Origin: Pseudevernia furfuracea
Lineage: Eukaryota > Ascomycota > Lecanoromycetes > Lecanorales > Parmeliaceae
Length of the DNA: 64,000 bases
Direction of reading: 5' to 3'
NCBI GenBank assembly: GCA_022315425.1
Contig: JAIUPT010000019.1
Span: forward strand, 930,001 to 994,000
Below are positions 1-11,158 of this stretch, piece by piece (the stretch's first letter is position 1; each line of letters starts with the position of its first letter). The position numbers and the translations under genes were made by a program. Below the pieces are notes generated by a model. That model saw nothing but the letters and a program-made list of their open reading frames with translations. It did no database searches and was not told the origin of the DNA.

Positions 1-123
1 GCCTTTGCTTCTGTTCACGACTCTAGGTACCTTTGAATCTACCTACTTTTGTGCCTATTTTCCTTTAAAGCCCCAATATCTTGGCTCAAACCCCTAATCC
101 TTAATAAACACTGCAGTCTCAAA

Positions 124-1431
124 ATGTCTGGCCAAGAGTCTTCGAAATCCCATAACCCAGTACTCGTACACCTCGACGGCACTACTCTCGAAGGTGGAGG
201 CCAGTTGCTACGCCTGGCGCTCTCGCTCTCTTCACTGACGCAAATACCAATTCATGTCACCGACATCAGGGGTAAACGGCCAGGGAAGGTTTCCGGCCTG
301 AAAGCATCTCATCTTGCTGGAGTCAAATGGCTAGCTAATGCTACCGCCGCGATGACTGAAGGCATGGAGGTGAAAAGTAGGCAACTAGTTTTTAGACCCT
401 CTGGCATGGGGGCAAAGACTGGAGTCAACAGGGATCAAAAGGAACACGTCGCAAGAAAAGAAGACGAAAAGGAAGGTGTATGGGAAGACATCTTCGATGA
501 TGGTAAATTGGTCCAGCGCCGGTCTCACATCCCAATGTCCTCACCCGGCTCCATTCTCTTAGTCTTGCAAGCAATACTCCCGTATCTCCTGTTGTCCAAC
601 TGCTCCAAGCTGGAAGGCCCGAAGACTGTCGTACCGCTTCGCGTTACCATCGAAGGCGGTACGAACGTGAGCAGTTCTCCATCCATCGAATACATCCGCC
701 AAGTCCTCCTGCCAATGCTTTCTCAAAAATTGAGCATCCCTCCGATCACAACGGTGCTACACAAAAGAGGCTGGAGTACCGGAAGAACTGAGGTTGGTAG
801 TGTGACGTTCGATATTGAACCTTTGCCTAGCGCATCCGTACTCTCGACCTTCTCTTTCCAGGAAAGAGGCGAATTGGCCAAAGTTCACGTCTCGGTTCTT
901 GCACCAGAAGCTACAGCTAGGAGGAGCATCAGAGACAAAGTGACTGCGCAGTTGCTCGCGTACAACTCTAAAATTGAGATTATGTTTCCCGTAGACGAGA
1001 ATTCTGGAAGCGAGAAGCGTTTATACCTTCTTCTTGTTGCGGAAACTTCGAATGGTTACAGACTTGGACGCGACTGGCTGTTTGACGAAAAGGCACGAGG
1101 CCTAAGCACGGACCAAGTGTGCGAGAAGCTAGTGTCAAAGGTCATGAAAGACCTCAAGAGGGAAATGAAGCATGGCGGGTGTGTAGATGAGTATATGCAG
1201 GATCAGATAGTGGTATTCCAGGCTCTTGCTGCAGGGAAAGCAGAAATCGATTCTGGAATTGACAGAGAAGCAACCTTGCATACGAAAACCGCCAGGTGGG
1301 TCACTGATCAGGTGGTGGGTGCGGGATTCGATGAGTTGGGCAGGTGTCAAGGATTGGGATATGCTGTGGGGGAGGACTTTCAGAAAAGGAAGGGGGGTGC
1401 CAGTACAAGCATGGAGAAGTTGAGCATATGA
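124..1431 (+). CDS. RTCA: RNA 3'-terminal phosphate cyclase
   Basis: Predicted 435-residue single-exon enzyme that converts RNA 3'-phosphate ends to 2',3'-cyclic phosphates using ATP. The family fold is recognisable from the N-terminal GGGQLLR motif (residues about 24-30), the RGKRPGK segment that follows it, and the ITIEGGTN-like block in the middle (here VTIEGGTN). Near the C-terminus, the LHTKTA motif carries His386, which aligns with the nucleophilic His of the human and bacterial enzymes. It is therefore likely an active cyclase and not the non-catalytic RCL1 ribosome-biogenesis paralogue. The ATG at 124 was chosen because it has an AAAATG context and sits directly before the conserved region; the frame is open further upstream but has no ATG there. 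There is no sign of introns. The neighbour on the right points towards it and is unrelated. Confidence 0.9.
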   Translation: MSGQESSKSHNPVLVHLDGTTLEGGGQLLRLALSLSSLTQIPIHVTDIRGKRPGKVSGLKASHLAGVKWLANATAAMTEGMEVKSRQLVFRPSGMGAKTGVNRDQKEHVARKEDEKEGVWEDIFDDGKLVQRRSHIPMSSPGSILLVLQAILPYLLLSNCSKLEGPKTVVPLRVTIEGGTNVSSSPSIEYIRQVLLPMLSQKLSIPPITTVLHKRGWSTGRTEVGSVTFDIEPLPSASVLSTFSFQERGELAKVHVSVLAPEATARRSIRDKVTAQLLAYNSKIEIMFPVDENSGSEKRLYLLLVAETSNGYRLGRDWLFDEKARGLSTDQVCEKLVSKVMKDLKREMKHGGCVDEYMQDQIVVFQALAAGKAEIDSGIDREATLHTKTARWVTDQVVGAGFDELGRCQGLGYAVGEDFQKRKGGASTSMEKLSI

Positions 1432-2679
1432 TACACCTTGACATTGCGTTACCGCCTCCTAGAAATCTACCGGTAGCCTTCACTCATTTCATTGTGACAT
1501 GAGCTGGAAGAAGCATCGTCTACGGTTCCTTCGTTCTCATGATACTGGCGGGCACAATTCTCCCTGCCATTACGGTTGGCTCCACAACTATGCTCTTGCT
1601 GTATGGATACCGACGCTTTCACCTGGGAGGGCAATGTCGAGTCAGCTGCGCACGGCCTAAAACTGTGTGTCTCCAAACGCGAAGGCCGGTTCTCTTCTAT
1701 CGAATATTTCAACGGTCTTACTCCCCTATGTCTACCGCGAAGCCCCCTCATTGCATATAGCCCTTTATACATATATCGAGAACAAGCGATGCAGCTCGAG
1801 AAAGTTCGTCGCCCGTTGATATGTCGGAGATCACACCCCTTTTTTTGGTGACATCAACGGCGCAAAGACCATCAACTGCCTCTTGTCTCAGCAAACATGG
1901 AGAATATGCGCAAGATCGATCACAGAGCACCGAGCATTATCATACTCACGGCTAAGAACCCTAAACGGAAGAGGAACATCAGAGTCGCCCTCTGTCCGCT
2001 GTCTGAACGTTCGACGGGTAGTACTTGTGGGTAGTAGCTCCCAGGCTTCTTGGCAACTTCCAACGTTCAGTCCCCGACCGTGAGTCGATGCATCACATTG
2101 GATCCTTGGTGCTGCGAGATGGAGGTCAGTCAAGTTGTATACGTTTTCAGCCGCTGTTAGAGATGTGTGAATCTTGACCGGCGTAGTAGGAGCACATGGG
2201 GCTGGCCAAGAAAGATATAGTGAGGAACTTCTCTTAAAAGTCGTGACGTCGCCCTCAGGAACAGGTATGGGTCCAGCGAATTACTGTATTGATGCCTTGC
2301 TCAGGGGGTGGTACCACTCTTGATGAAGCTATGCAGACCAACAAGATGAACAAGTTTTGGCGGACTAGCCACGAAGAGTCATCATAGTTGTAGTACGTAG
2401 GAAGACTATGGCTGTAGAACTTCGGAAGAGCTGGGTGTGTGATGGCTAGACTGTTTAATCCTTCATTAGTCTTACACAGGCAGTCAGCAATTGTACGAAA
2501 CGTCCTGAGATGCACGTTTACCTGAACCACCGTGCCGACAGCCTTTCACCGTAGACTCGACTAGACAGGCAAGAGAAGCCCATGTAATCCACAACCTACG
2601 ACCACCGCAACACCAAGCAATGCCGCCCGCCCATTTTCACCGTATCCCCCCCCCCACCCCTCCTCTTTCTCCCCCCAGC
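1432..2679. other. Intergenic, no gene seen
   Basis: About 1.25 kb between two genes that converge. Short open frames exist on both strands, but none has recognisable protein features, splice structure or a convincing start. I see no tRNA-like fold or repeat. Confidence 0.5.
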
Positions 2680-3113
2680 CTAGCTCTCCCTCTTCCTCCA
2701 CTCCCCATCCGCCCCCTCGACCAAATCCATATCCTCCTTGCCAACCCCTCCGATCCCCGTGTCTCCGACCGCTGTCCCCCCACCATAAAGCTGCGCGCCC
2801 TTCTCACCCTCAATCTCTTTGCTGACGGCGATGGGCTGATTGCCTCTGAACCGTTTCCGCATGTCGATCATGCCGCGTTTGCATTCGCCGTAGCCCTTTT
2901 TGAGCTGCCGACAGCGGGTCGGGAGGCCGTCGACGAGCGGGGGGCGGAGGCAGTCCGCGGGGGTGTTGCGGTAGATCATGACGCAGTCGGAGTTTTGCAG
3001 GCAGGTTGCTAGGGCCGCACCTAGAGAGGGAGAGAGAGAGAGGATCAGTGGGTGGTAGGTTGGAGGAGGAGAAGAGGGGGTGTGGTACGGATGTCTTTGC
3101 ATGAGGAGGGCAT
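2680..3113 (-). CDS. PET191: Cytochrome c oxidase assembly factor PET191/COA5
   Basis: Small twin-cysteine protein needed to assemble complex IV in the mitochondrial intermembrane space. Two exons are needed: 3113-3089 (MPSSCKDI, ending inside an Arg codon) and 3020-2680. The 68-nt intron (3021-3088) runs GTACCA to TCTAG and has a CTGAT branch-like site. Joined, it gives 121 residues with C-x9-C (C5-C15), C-x10-C and C-x9-C spacings and the family signature KKGYGECKRGMIDMRKRFRGN. The basic core matches the family closely. The tail beyond about residue 75 is Gly/Asp-rich and likely variable. Without the short first exon, the second exon would lack its first Cys and proper start, so a single-exon model would be wrong. 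Confidence 0.9.
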
Positions 3114-3358
3114 GGTTGTGGGCCAAGCTGGGTTTTTATATTCGGTGTGAAGTCTAGTTCGACATGGAGGGACCCGGTATTCTGTTGCTCATGAGTACCA
3201 CAAATGCAGACCAAAATAACTATTACTTTGACGCTCAGATTTTGGGTTGTTGAATCTGAAGGCTGGGTAGATTTAGATCCGTAGTGTACGCTAATGAGGT
3301 CCTCGGTACGTCTTGATAAGTTGATTTTCATAATCCTACAGTATATAACAAAGATTGT

Positions 3359-4936
3359 CTATTGCATTTTCTTTCCCTTGCTCTGCTCGTAGGCAGGCTC
3401 GCTCCATAGCCAGATACCCACAAAAGCCATCCACCCGGCAATTGTGATCCACACACCAGCAATCCAGACCCAACCAGCGCTGATCTCCCAGCTGCGTGGC
3501 CATTCGTCGTGAGCGAAATGTCTGACCGTTACTTCCCGTTTTATATCCACGTTGGTGAGGAATGGTCGCTTATAGTTGACGCGGAATGAAAAGATGCCGT
3601 GCTGGTCTGGGAGCTTGAAGGTACTGCTGAAGATAGTGCTATTAGGTGTGTGAGAGATGGGTATAAGATCGAGACGATGATAGGGTGAGAGCATGGTAAA
3701 TTCAAGCTGTAACGCGTCTGAGGCGTCAACCTTGAGGGGACTGAGATGATCGTAAGAGTACTCAGAGATCTCGATGTTGAAGGTCTTCAGGGAACAGTCA
3801 GCACGTTTGCTAGCAGCTAGGAGTAGGACATCACTTACTACGTCGTTTTTGACACGGTAGATTGTGGGATTCAGATATCCTAGCTGGGCTACGCTGTCGT
3901 TGCCAGCTGCATGTTCTGTGATTGAACTAAGGTGGTGTTCAACTCTGCCGACCTTCAGTACTCCCAACTCCATGAAAGTCCAAGCAGTAATATGCTTCGC
4001 AAACTCTCGATTTGCTGTCTTGCTGTCTTTTCCGTCCACACTTTTGACGTTGCCGTCGAACCACTTATTCTCGAGCGCTTCGGCAGACCCAAAGACCGTG
4101 AATCTGGCTGAGTTTCTGGCCTGCATACTTGAAACCAGCGAGATCTGTTTTCCTACGGCAAACGGATCCTCTACAACCTCAGCCTCGTCCTTCGGGTTGT
4201 AACTGTACGCGGTGCTCTTCGCTCGTAGAACCGGCACCAAAAGAGGACTTGAGTTCCCCAGTTCTTGGGCTACCGCTCTAGGAAAAGCAATCGTACCGTC
4301 TCCGCCAAAGTAATTTTTGACGTCTGTTCGTAGGCGGGATCCTTGGGGCAATAGAAGAACATCATGCCTCTCAGAAGCGGAAACTGTGTCATAGTTGAAG
4401 TGATCAACCACAAGAGAGTCGCGATCTGGAGGCAGATGAATGTCTAATTCAAGAAGAAGGGAAGAGATAGAGGTTGGCGTTGGAGAGTCGGCGGAGAGGG
4501 TGAGGAGTATGTTGCCGTTCTGGTTGATGAATTGTAGTAGAAGTTTTGGTGTTAACGCAGGACCCAGCCCTGAGTTCGGTAAGCCAAATCCGTCAACAAT
4601 AGCATGAGCTGATGTACCTTTCGACTTTGGGGGAAGCAGAAGGACATGGTCGAAAGCGCGCTCCCCATGCCGAAACAAGGCAAGCTTGTCATTCTTTGGA
4701 GACTCAAAGGTGAGCTTATAGCCTCGATCTAGCGGAGCCAATTAGTATGCGGAATTGGAAGATTTCAGGAAGGCTGCTCAATTGTTCGACATGCCTTCAA
4801 GATCGCCCCAGAACGTTGAGTATTTTGCCTTTTCAGATGATTCTTCAATGACAACCAGTAAACGACTCCCAGTACTGCTTAGACCTTGTACTAAGCCCAG
4901 TAAGGCTGCAAACAGAAGAGAGAGAAGCCACCGCAT
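3359..4936 (-). CDS. WBP1: Oligosaccharyltransferase subunit WBP1 (OST48)
   Basis: Subunit of the ER complex that transfers the dolichol-linked glycan to Asn in N-glycosylation. Exon 1 (4936-4795) encodes a signal peptide (MRWLLSLLFAALLGLVQG) and the conserved LLVVIEE strand. Exon 2 (4728-3359) encodes the rest, giving 503 residues. Family blocks include DRGYKLTFESPKN, FDHVLLLPPKSK, a GNILLTLS strand and a C-terminal membrane segment (WVWIAGVWITIAGWMAFVG). The protein ends KKMQ, a KKXX ER-retrieval signal. The only splice that keeps the DRGYKL frame uses a GC donor (AG/GCATGT) at 4794, an almost perfect branch TACTAAT, and CTAG at 4729. No GT donor in the region restores the frame. It is transcribed in the same direction as PET191, but about 250 bp separate them. 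Confidence 0.92.
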
Positions 4937-6369
4937 GTTGATATGGGTTGCTGCAGTTGTTCATAGGATTCAGATTTCAGAAGCCCAAACTTTTCTGGAG
5001 ACGTGTCGCCAAGAAATGGTACGACGCTAACGTTTATGTACTGTATGCCATTCACACGCTCGCCTCGCTCATTGGATTGCGAACGGGCGCCCTTCTAGGA
5101 TAACTCGAGCTCATCACTTATCGAATCTGTTCGTCCAGCAAGACAAAACAGATAGAGAGGTAGCGCTCATATCACAGCTCTGTCTTAAACGGACCAAACC
5201 TCGGCAGAAGCGCAAAAGACCGTGACCGGAGATGACATCCCAACAGTATTTCTTCTCCTGTATTTCTTCAAATATGGTATCACATTCAATCTAGTATACT
5301 ATCTCTATCTACTAGTATAATTCTCACAATAAGTTGTGCAAACGCATACCAGTTTTCTCTTCTCCCTAATTCTGTGTTTGCTTTCTCCTTCCCTCAATGC
5401 AAATTAAGTACTTCCTCATCAAGGCCACGGTTAGAGGTGGGAGATTGCCATTGATGCTATCATGATTCAGTAATTGCTGCGGGAAGACCAACACGATGCC
5501 AAAATGTTTTTCGAGAACACGGAGCGGCTGCCGAGTGATAGAATCCTAACACGACCGAAGGTCAGACCGTGAGTATCTCCTCCACATCGACTACTGGCGA
5601 GATCCCGTCCTACACAGTCACAGAACGGGTTCGAGAGTGTCATTGCAGACGAAGAGGAGAAGTTGCACTTTGACAACTTCCACATCCATAGACATTGGTG
5701 GTAGGTCTTACGAAAGTTTCTAGCGGGAGGTGTTTCTTTGGAGGTAGAAGAGCCCGAGGAAGCAGATGGAGAGACATCCCGTCGAACCCAGCGACTCGCT
5801 GGGAAATACCCCTCTCAAACAGCCAGATGGGTAAGACTCGTCCCATCCGGAAAGGCATTTGTATGCATTATGGCGTTTGTGAGCGCCGAAAGTCGACGAG
5901 GTTCTAGCATATAAGTTGTCGATTGAAAGGGTTATTGTACCCGTGGTGATTTTTCAGCATGATGTTAGGAAACGGTGAAGTTCGTAGTTCAATGATGGAC
6001 CAGATGTGATAATAGTGCAGAATAGTAGAGTTGTGTGATTGGACGTTTGTATGGATTGAGGCTCCAAATGTTTCTGGAACATGAACCTCTACATTGGTTT
6101 TCCTTACCATTGCTGCGTCTTGGGTGTACTTCATAGCCCTAATGATCAGCTTATATACCCATTATTCGAGCAACACATCCTTACTACACAGCTCGCACTG
6201 TGATCAGCCCCCATGCTCCACGCGCACATCGCGCCTCTCGACACACAGACCAACGGGTTTTCCGCCATCAGCTAACAGCCACCGCTCCAGTTCGCCAGCC
6301 AGCCTCTCAATAACCATCGAAATCAAAACACCCGCCATTCACCACCCTTATCCGACATCTCAAGCAAGA
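4937..6369. other. Intergenic with a possible decayed coding remnant
   Basis: The WBP1 promoter should lie at the left end. Between about 5470 and 5910 (+ strand), protein-like stretches appear in different frames: REDQHDAKMFFENTERLP at 5475-5530, SQNGFESVIADEEEKLHF at 5609-5662, and an acidic then basic stretch with a TARWVRLVPSGKAF segment to 5910. I could not join them with credible introns, so a degraded gene is more likely than an active one. Nothing else was recognised. Confidence 0.3.
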
Positions 6370-7117
6370 TCATGGAGGGGACACGAGTAAGATGCACCTG
6401 GTCCTGTAATCTCCAGCTGCCCCCACAGTACTGCATCTTTCGTCTGGTGGGTTCTTGCCCAAATCAATGTAATCATCAGCATAGTAAGCCCCTTCGTATT
6501 GTCCAAAGTCGCCATTCTCGCAAAATTCGGGATTGTTTCCGTTATTTAGAGATAGAGTGATCGAGAGGACCCAGGAAAGATTCGATTCTGGGTCAGAAGC
6601 TCATGGTTAGCCATTTTCCTATGAGGACGGGCGGCCACAAGGGCACATGAGCTTCTGTGCGCTCGGGGAAGAGGAAGAGGGAGGGGTTACCGCAAGTGAT
6701 CGTCCCGTTGTTGTCGAGGTCGTATACTCTTCCAAGGTTGGGGTATTCCTGCGTTTTGATCGTGACGGTGCAACCATGCTGATAGTCCAAGATGAAAGAC
6801 CAAGAGCCGACCTGAATGAATTCTAAGTCAAAATTCCTCCTTTACATAGAGTCAGAAGACATGTCTCAGGAGGCGGAAAAGATCTCCGGCCTCCAAAACA
6901 TGATGAGAGGGGGAATATTTGGTCGGAAAAGATAACTCACGGGTACCCCATTATAACCATCAGACCAGCAGTTCGCCGGGTCTTTGTTGGGATTGCAGGA
7001 AACATCCCTAGTAACGAGATGGTGTTCAACTTCAATGCCACTGTCGGCAGGTGCGGCCGATGTGGTTGTAGATAGGAACGCGAGGCATGCCAGAGCTCGA
7101 GTGCTGTGAAGACGCAT
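6370..7117 (-). CDS. Small cysteine-rich secreted protein
   Basis: Three exons (7117-6941, 6811-6691, 6587-6370) give 171 residues. Residues 1-22 form a typical signal peptide (MRLHSTRALACLAFLSTTTSA, cleavage near AAPA). The mature part has seven cysteines, no membrane segment, and no domain I recognise. The start has an ACCATGC context. Intron 2 (6588-6690) has a TAACC/CTGACC-like branch and CAG acceptor. Intron 1 (6812-6940, 129 nt) is long and looks like an introner-family member. Secretion, small size and Cys content fit an apoplastic or effector-like protein, but function is unknown. It has no obvious partner gene nearby. Confidence 0.7.
6812..6940 (-). mobile_element. Introner-like intron (diverged), secreted-protein gene
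   Basis: 129-nt GTGAGT-CAG intron. It has CTCCTGAGACATGTCT, matching the GAGACATGT core of the family, a GGAGGC/GCCTCC pair that can form a stem, and a late TTTTGACTTAG branch region. Similarity to the best copies is partial, so membership is tentative. Confidence 0.5.
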
Positions 7118-8455
7118 GGTACTTGCCTCGTGGAGCGCGAAGGTCGATAGGGTGTGTAATGTGTTTTGAAGAGGTGGCTGAGGATGTTGATCTGACTCTG
7201 AGAAAGTGGGCTTCGAGCCCAACGGGGAGGGTTGTGAAAGAGGGTTCGAGAAGCAACCGTGAAATCAGCGCACTGAGTGTTTATAGTAAGTGGTTACGAC
7301 TTTTTTTGGTGGGAAAACCCGGCTTTTTATATCCAACGAGATGATACGCAATGACTTTTCTTTAATAATGTGGAAAGCTCGCAGCAGAGCCTTGAGGGGT
7401 GCCTGTGCTCAATGCACACCAGTTTTTCGAGACAATGTAATCCAGCTTCAAGCGACCGCTTCATATCTTTAGTGCTCAAGGGTTCGTAGGTGGCTGTTCT
7501 AAAGCTAAAGCGCGATGACCGTACAATGAGGAGAAAAGCAAGACCTGGGGAAGCAAGACCGAAGCAACAGAGCCAGCAACAGCCTCACGCTTAGCCGTGT
7601 TTTGCTTAAGATGAGTGAAGAGTTAGTACTACCGACATCGAAATTCGCTTTTCAACATGAATACATGAGCATCAAGATGATGAGATAAGCTTTCCTGAGA
7701 GTAAGATTTCTCTTTACAACAGAGGGTGGACGTCTTCTATAATGAAGCTTTTCTCCAGCTTAGTCGAATGCTGTTTTGAGAAATAAATTTCACATTTGTA
7801 GGATATGTACATGATTATTCAAAGTGCGGAAATGTATGTCGAGTGACTGAGACTCGGAATAAAGGATACAGTAGTACCAAAATAAACCCTTCGATGACAG
7901 TGTGGGGAAGGGAGGCTTTGTATTTTTACCGAGAGATGATTGGAAGACGCTTATTATTTCCCATCGTCGGCCGTTATTCCTCACCTTTCCAACAGTGCCT
8001 GCAAGCGAGGACATCAGAAGGATACATTGGGCTAATAATGCCTGTAACAATCCAGTCAGGCGACTGTGTGTTATTAGAGGCTGGTAATGTATCATTCACC
8101 CTCATAGTAGATAGCAAAATCAAACAACTGATTGGGGAAGCGTTTGACAAGGGTATATGCGAGAATATCGAAATCGTTCAGTTTGGGAATAGTTCTCATG
8201 GAACTTGGCATTCTCCAACGAATGCATTGGTCTGTAACGTTGCGTGCTTGTGTTTGCTGGTTCTGACCTTGAGCCTCATGTCTGTAGAAGTTTGAGGGTT
8301 GGTCGGTCGACTTTGATTTTAGTAGGGCTGGAGCCGCCAAGCAACATTCTGCCGCGCTTTCACCCACCCATTGACGGCCCCAATCAAGCCTTTAAATGCC
8401 TTAACCCGACCCAAACCTCCCAGTCACATCTACAAAGTGGCCTCCTGCCTGCAAT
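7118..8455. other. Intergenic, no gene seen
   Basis: Divergent promoter space between the secreted-protein gene and the complex I subunit. The longest open frame here (7843-8295, +) lacks an ATG start and protein-like features. No repeats of note. Confidence 0.5.
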
Positions 8456-8770
8456 ATGTCCTACCCACAGTTCTTCCAGCAGCCCTTCCGCTACCTGCGA
8501 TGGGCATCACACGAGAAACCAGCAATCTTCTACTCCTTCGTCATTGGAGCCGGAGGGCCACTGTCCTTAGTCATTGCACCACCGATCCGGAGATATTTCA
8601 ATGATGGGCCGAGGGAAAAAATACCATTGACATACCCAAGTAAGCTACCCGTCAAGGACGGCAAAGAAAGCTCGAAGACGCGAAGGCCCACTTAGCGGCA
8701 ACATGACTAATCTGGTGGTTCTGCAGTACCGTCGGGTCCAAGGAAGATACCAGAGGGTTATGATGACTAG
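8456..8770 (+). CDS. NADH:ubiquinone oxidoreductase 9.5-kDa subunit
   Basis: Accessory subunit of mitochondrial complex I. Exons 8456-8639 and 8727-8770 flank an 87-nt intron (GTAAGC to CTGCAG) that splits an Ile codon. The product is 75 residues: a start of the form MSYPQFFQQPFRYLRWASHE, one hydrophobic segment (about residues 25-42), an RRYF turn, and the conserved C-terminus PSGPRKIPEGYDD. Length and both ends match the fungal subunit. There is no cleavable presequence, as is usual for this subunit. Confidence 0.9.
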
Positions 8771-9088
8771 GTGTTGCAGTGAAGCAGATGGGACATGGAC
8801 GGATCAAGAATGCGGGCGCCGCAAAACGAGCGGGCAGCTATGAGGTGATCGGGGCTTTGTATGAAGCAGCTCATAGAAGGAAGGGTTCGGCACTCGACAT
8901 TGTCTGCATGAGCGCTACAAGTTTTTTGGCGTATAAAGGAAGGTCATTGTTTTGTCGGAGACGAGGAGGTACATTCCGTAAAGCCTTGCATGTACTGTAC
9001 ATGAAATTGAAAAGGCCTGCGGCAATGATCAAGAAGTCACTGTGCGAAAGAAATGTAACATTATGTTGGAATGCCTGATGCTGCCTTT
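8771..9088. other. Short intergenic stretch, nothing seen
   Basis: About 320 bp where two genes converge. Presumably 3' untranslated sequence; no distinct feature. Confidence 0.5.
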
Positions 9089-10156
9089 TCAGTACAATCC
9101 AGCCATGCATCTCTCGAGGATGTCTTTACTATCGACACGGCTCGAAAACAAATTGATAACCTCTTCCACAAGGTTAGCTGCGCTCCGCTCATTGCCGCAG
9201 GATCGAGGGTCAATCCTCAACGTTTCGTCTGCGCGTCCAGCTTCTACTTCTTCCATGAATGCCGTTAGGAAATTTCTCAAGGGCGGCTGTTGCCGATCGC
9301 CTCTTGCGATGCACTTGAAAATCTCAGTCTGGGGCGATTGCGAGCGGGCCCAAACGAGTTCCACATGCATACTCGTAAAAGGGAACATCCACACGTATCT
9401 GTAACCCCTGACAGACTTGGAGTAACGATTAGTTAGGCCTAAAGCAATATCTAAGGACGACAGGCCCGAGAAGAGCTTGAAGGTAAGGATATCTATGACG
9501 ATATCGGGCTCCATCGTCTTGGCTAGAGCACGGACGTTGCAAACTTCAGCTCCGCGTAACTCGATATTGAAACTGTTGACAAGCTGTTTTATCTCTGGGA
9601 GTCTGGAGGTATACCGGTGCCTTTTGAAATCTCGGTACCAGCCTTTATAGTTTCGGAGTCAGCAAATCTCTTCTAGGATCAACTTTGAGTCGTGAAACAT
9701 GTCCCAGGTGTACCTTACTCCTGCGACATGTCTTGCAAATTAAAATGCAACATGAATCAGGAAGAAACGGCTTGGAAAACATGACTCACCGCTGTGAGTC
9801 TCCAGTGGTTCGCCATACTTGTAATCATTAATGCCTTCGCCTTCACGACTTGGCTCGTCATCATTTAACCCCTCTGCGACCCTCGAACCTTTCATATCGA
9901 CACACTTCGTTGCTTGGCGATTGGGATCCAACCATCTCATCACCATTTCCAGATCTGATTCTAGAAGGAGTCGGAACTGGTCTGGCCATTTGTATTTCAT
10001 AACCAAGGCGACTTGACTGGTGGTATTGATCCCCCCAGCATGCTCTAAATTGATGAACACATATTCGAGCTGATCTTCGCTGAAAATAAAAGGACCGACG
10101 CGCACATCTCCAGGTTTGGTGAGCGGTATGAGCGAAAAAGGCAAAGAAGGCTCCAT
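9089..10156 (-). CDS. Hypothetical protein with an introner-type intron
   Basis: Not recognised. Two exons are firm: 10156-9790 and 9642-9089, joined through a split Gly codon (HSG/WYRDFK) to give 306 residues from the ATG at 10156. The sequence is mixed alpha/beta in appearance, with no signal peptide or membrane segment; it contains VLVIN-free, soluble-looking stretches such as RLPEIKQLVNSF and ANLVEEVINLFSSR. The coding frame continues upstream of 10156 (ELGDPAFWPA precedes the Met), so more exons probably lie in 10157-10620, for example around DRISTVERFSVLHL at 10243-10290. The N-terminus given here may therefore be incomplete. Overall style resembles fungal F-box-like or Clr5-like hypotheticals, but no motif proves it. 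Confidence 0.55.
9643..9789 (-). mobile_element. Introner-like intron, hypothetical gene
   Basis: 147-nt intron, GTGAGTCATGTTTTC to AAAG. It contains CAAGACATGTCGCAGG and, downstream, CCTGGGACATGTTT, which can pair to form a hairpin. It ends with TTTGCTGACTCCGAAA, nearly identical to the end of the intron at 32455-32601. The donor side is also alike in these two copies (GTGAGTCAT-TTTTC). Confidence 0.75.
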
Positions 10157-11158
10157 TGCAGGCCAAAAGGCAGGATCTCCGAGTTCAAGGCCTTCTCATG
10201 CAATCAGCGATGCCCAATCATACAAATTCGTCAACTAATAAGTAAGGTACGAGGTGAAGGACACTGAACCGTTCAACAGTTGAGATTCTGTCCCCCAAAG
10301 TTGACTGAAGAATGATAGAGCTGAGATATGGAAAGTCAATAAGGATAAAGCTGCTCACGCACAAGCGTTGATCCTCAAGTTATTATGCTGTGGGTGATTT
10401 ATGATGATAGTACGATAGTTGACCACTCCCACCCGAATCAATGCATGATACAAGAATACGTCGTCATGTTGTTGCTCTTTCAAGGAACCGTGACAAAGGA
10501 GAACATACTCCGGCAGAGTAGACCTAGCTGACAGACCGCACCTTCCTGGAACACAACCGCAGGTGCGCGGCGTCCTTGCCAAAGATAAAACGCATTTTAA
10601 ATGAAACTTTTCAACCAAAGACGAATGTTAGAGCAGAATCAAAACTTCGCAGAAGGAACACACGTATTCTGTGATACCAGATTGATTCTCTGAATTGACA
10701 GGCCTTATTCAATCTCATCATCGTGGCAAGCAAAACTTCCTAGAGTATTGTTGGATCGTATTTAATTAACTACGCTTGAAGAAGTCTGAACGTAGATAGC
10801 CGTGATAGCGAAAGGAGAGTACAAAAATGAAAGAGTTGTGTAGAGTAGAGAAACCTCCTGGCGCTGTATGTGGACGGCCAAGTAGACGCATTTTTGATTT
10901 ACTTAACTCCAAGAACAATGACCGAGACCGAGAGACAATTGATAAAGATTGTCGAGGTTGTTTTCAGATTTACTCGGTACTTACTTATAGTACAGGGCTC
11001 AGGGTTCAGGGTTCAAGGCGGCTCTCCCCGGGCCGCCAGAAAGGCGCCTTCGACTTGCAGCTGCACGTCAACATCTCCAGCAACATGCAGCATGGCTCAT
11101 GATATACGATAACTCACAAGGACGTCAGTCTTGAGGATTGAGGTCATCAGCAGCTGTC
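10157..11158. other. Upstream region with probable extra exons; short tandem motif
   Basis: The left half (to about 10620, - strand) likely holds 5' exons of the hypothetical gene. Coding-like blocks include STLPEYVLLCHGSLKEQQ near 10480 and ILQSTLGDRISTVERF near 10290, but splice junctions are uncertain. The right half is the promoter of the lipase gene; at about 10996-11017 it has a short CAGGGTTCAGGGTTCA-type tandem. Confidence 0.4.

Noticed and set aside
1178..1210. Apparent loss of the catalytic His in the RNA cyclase (CVDEYMQDQ motif has Tyr)
   Set aside because: The catalytic His of this family lies further on, in the LHTKTA motif, and is present at residue 386.
7843..8295. 150-codon open frame (+)
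   Set aside because: No ATG start, no protein-like features and no splice context; probably chance.
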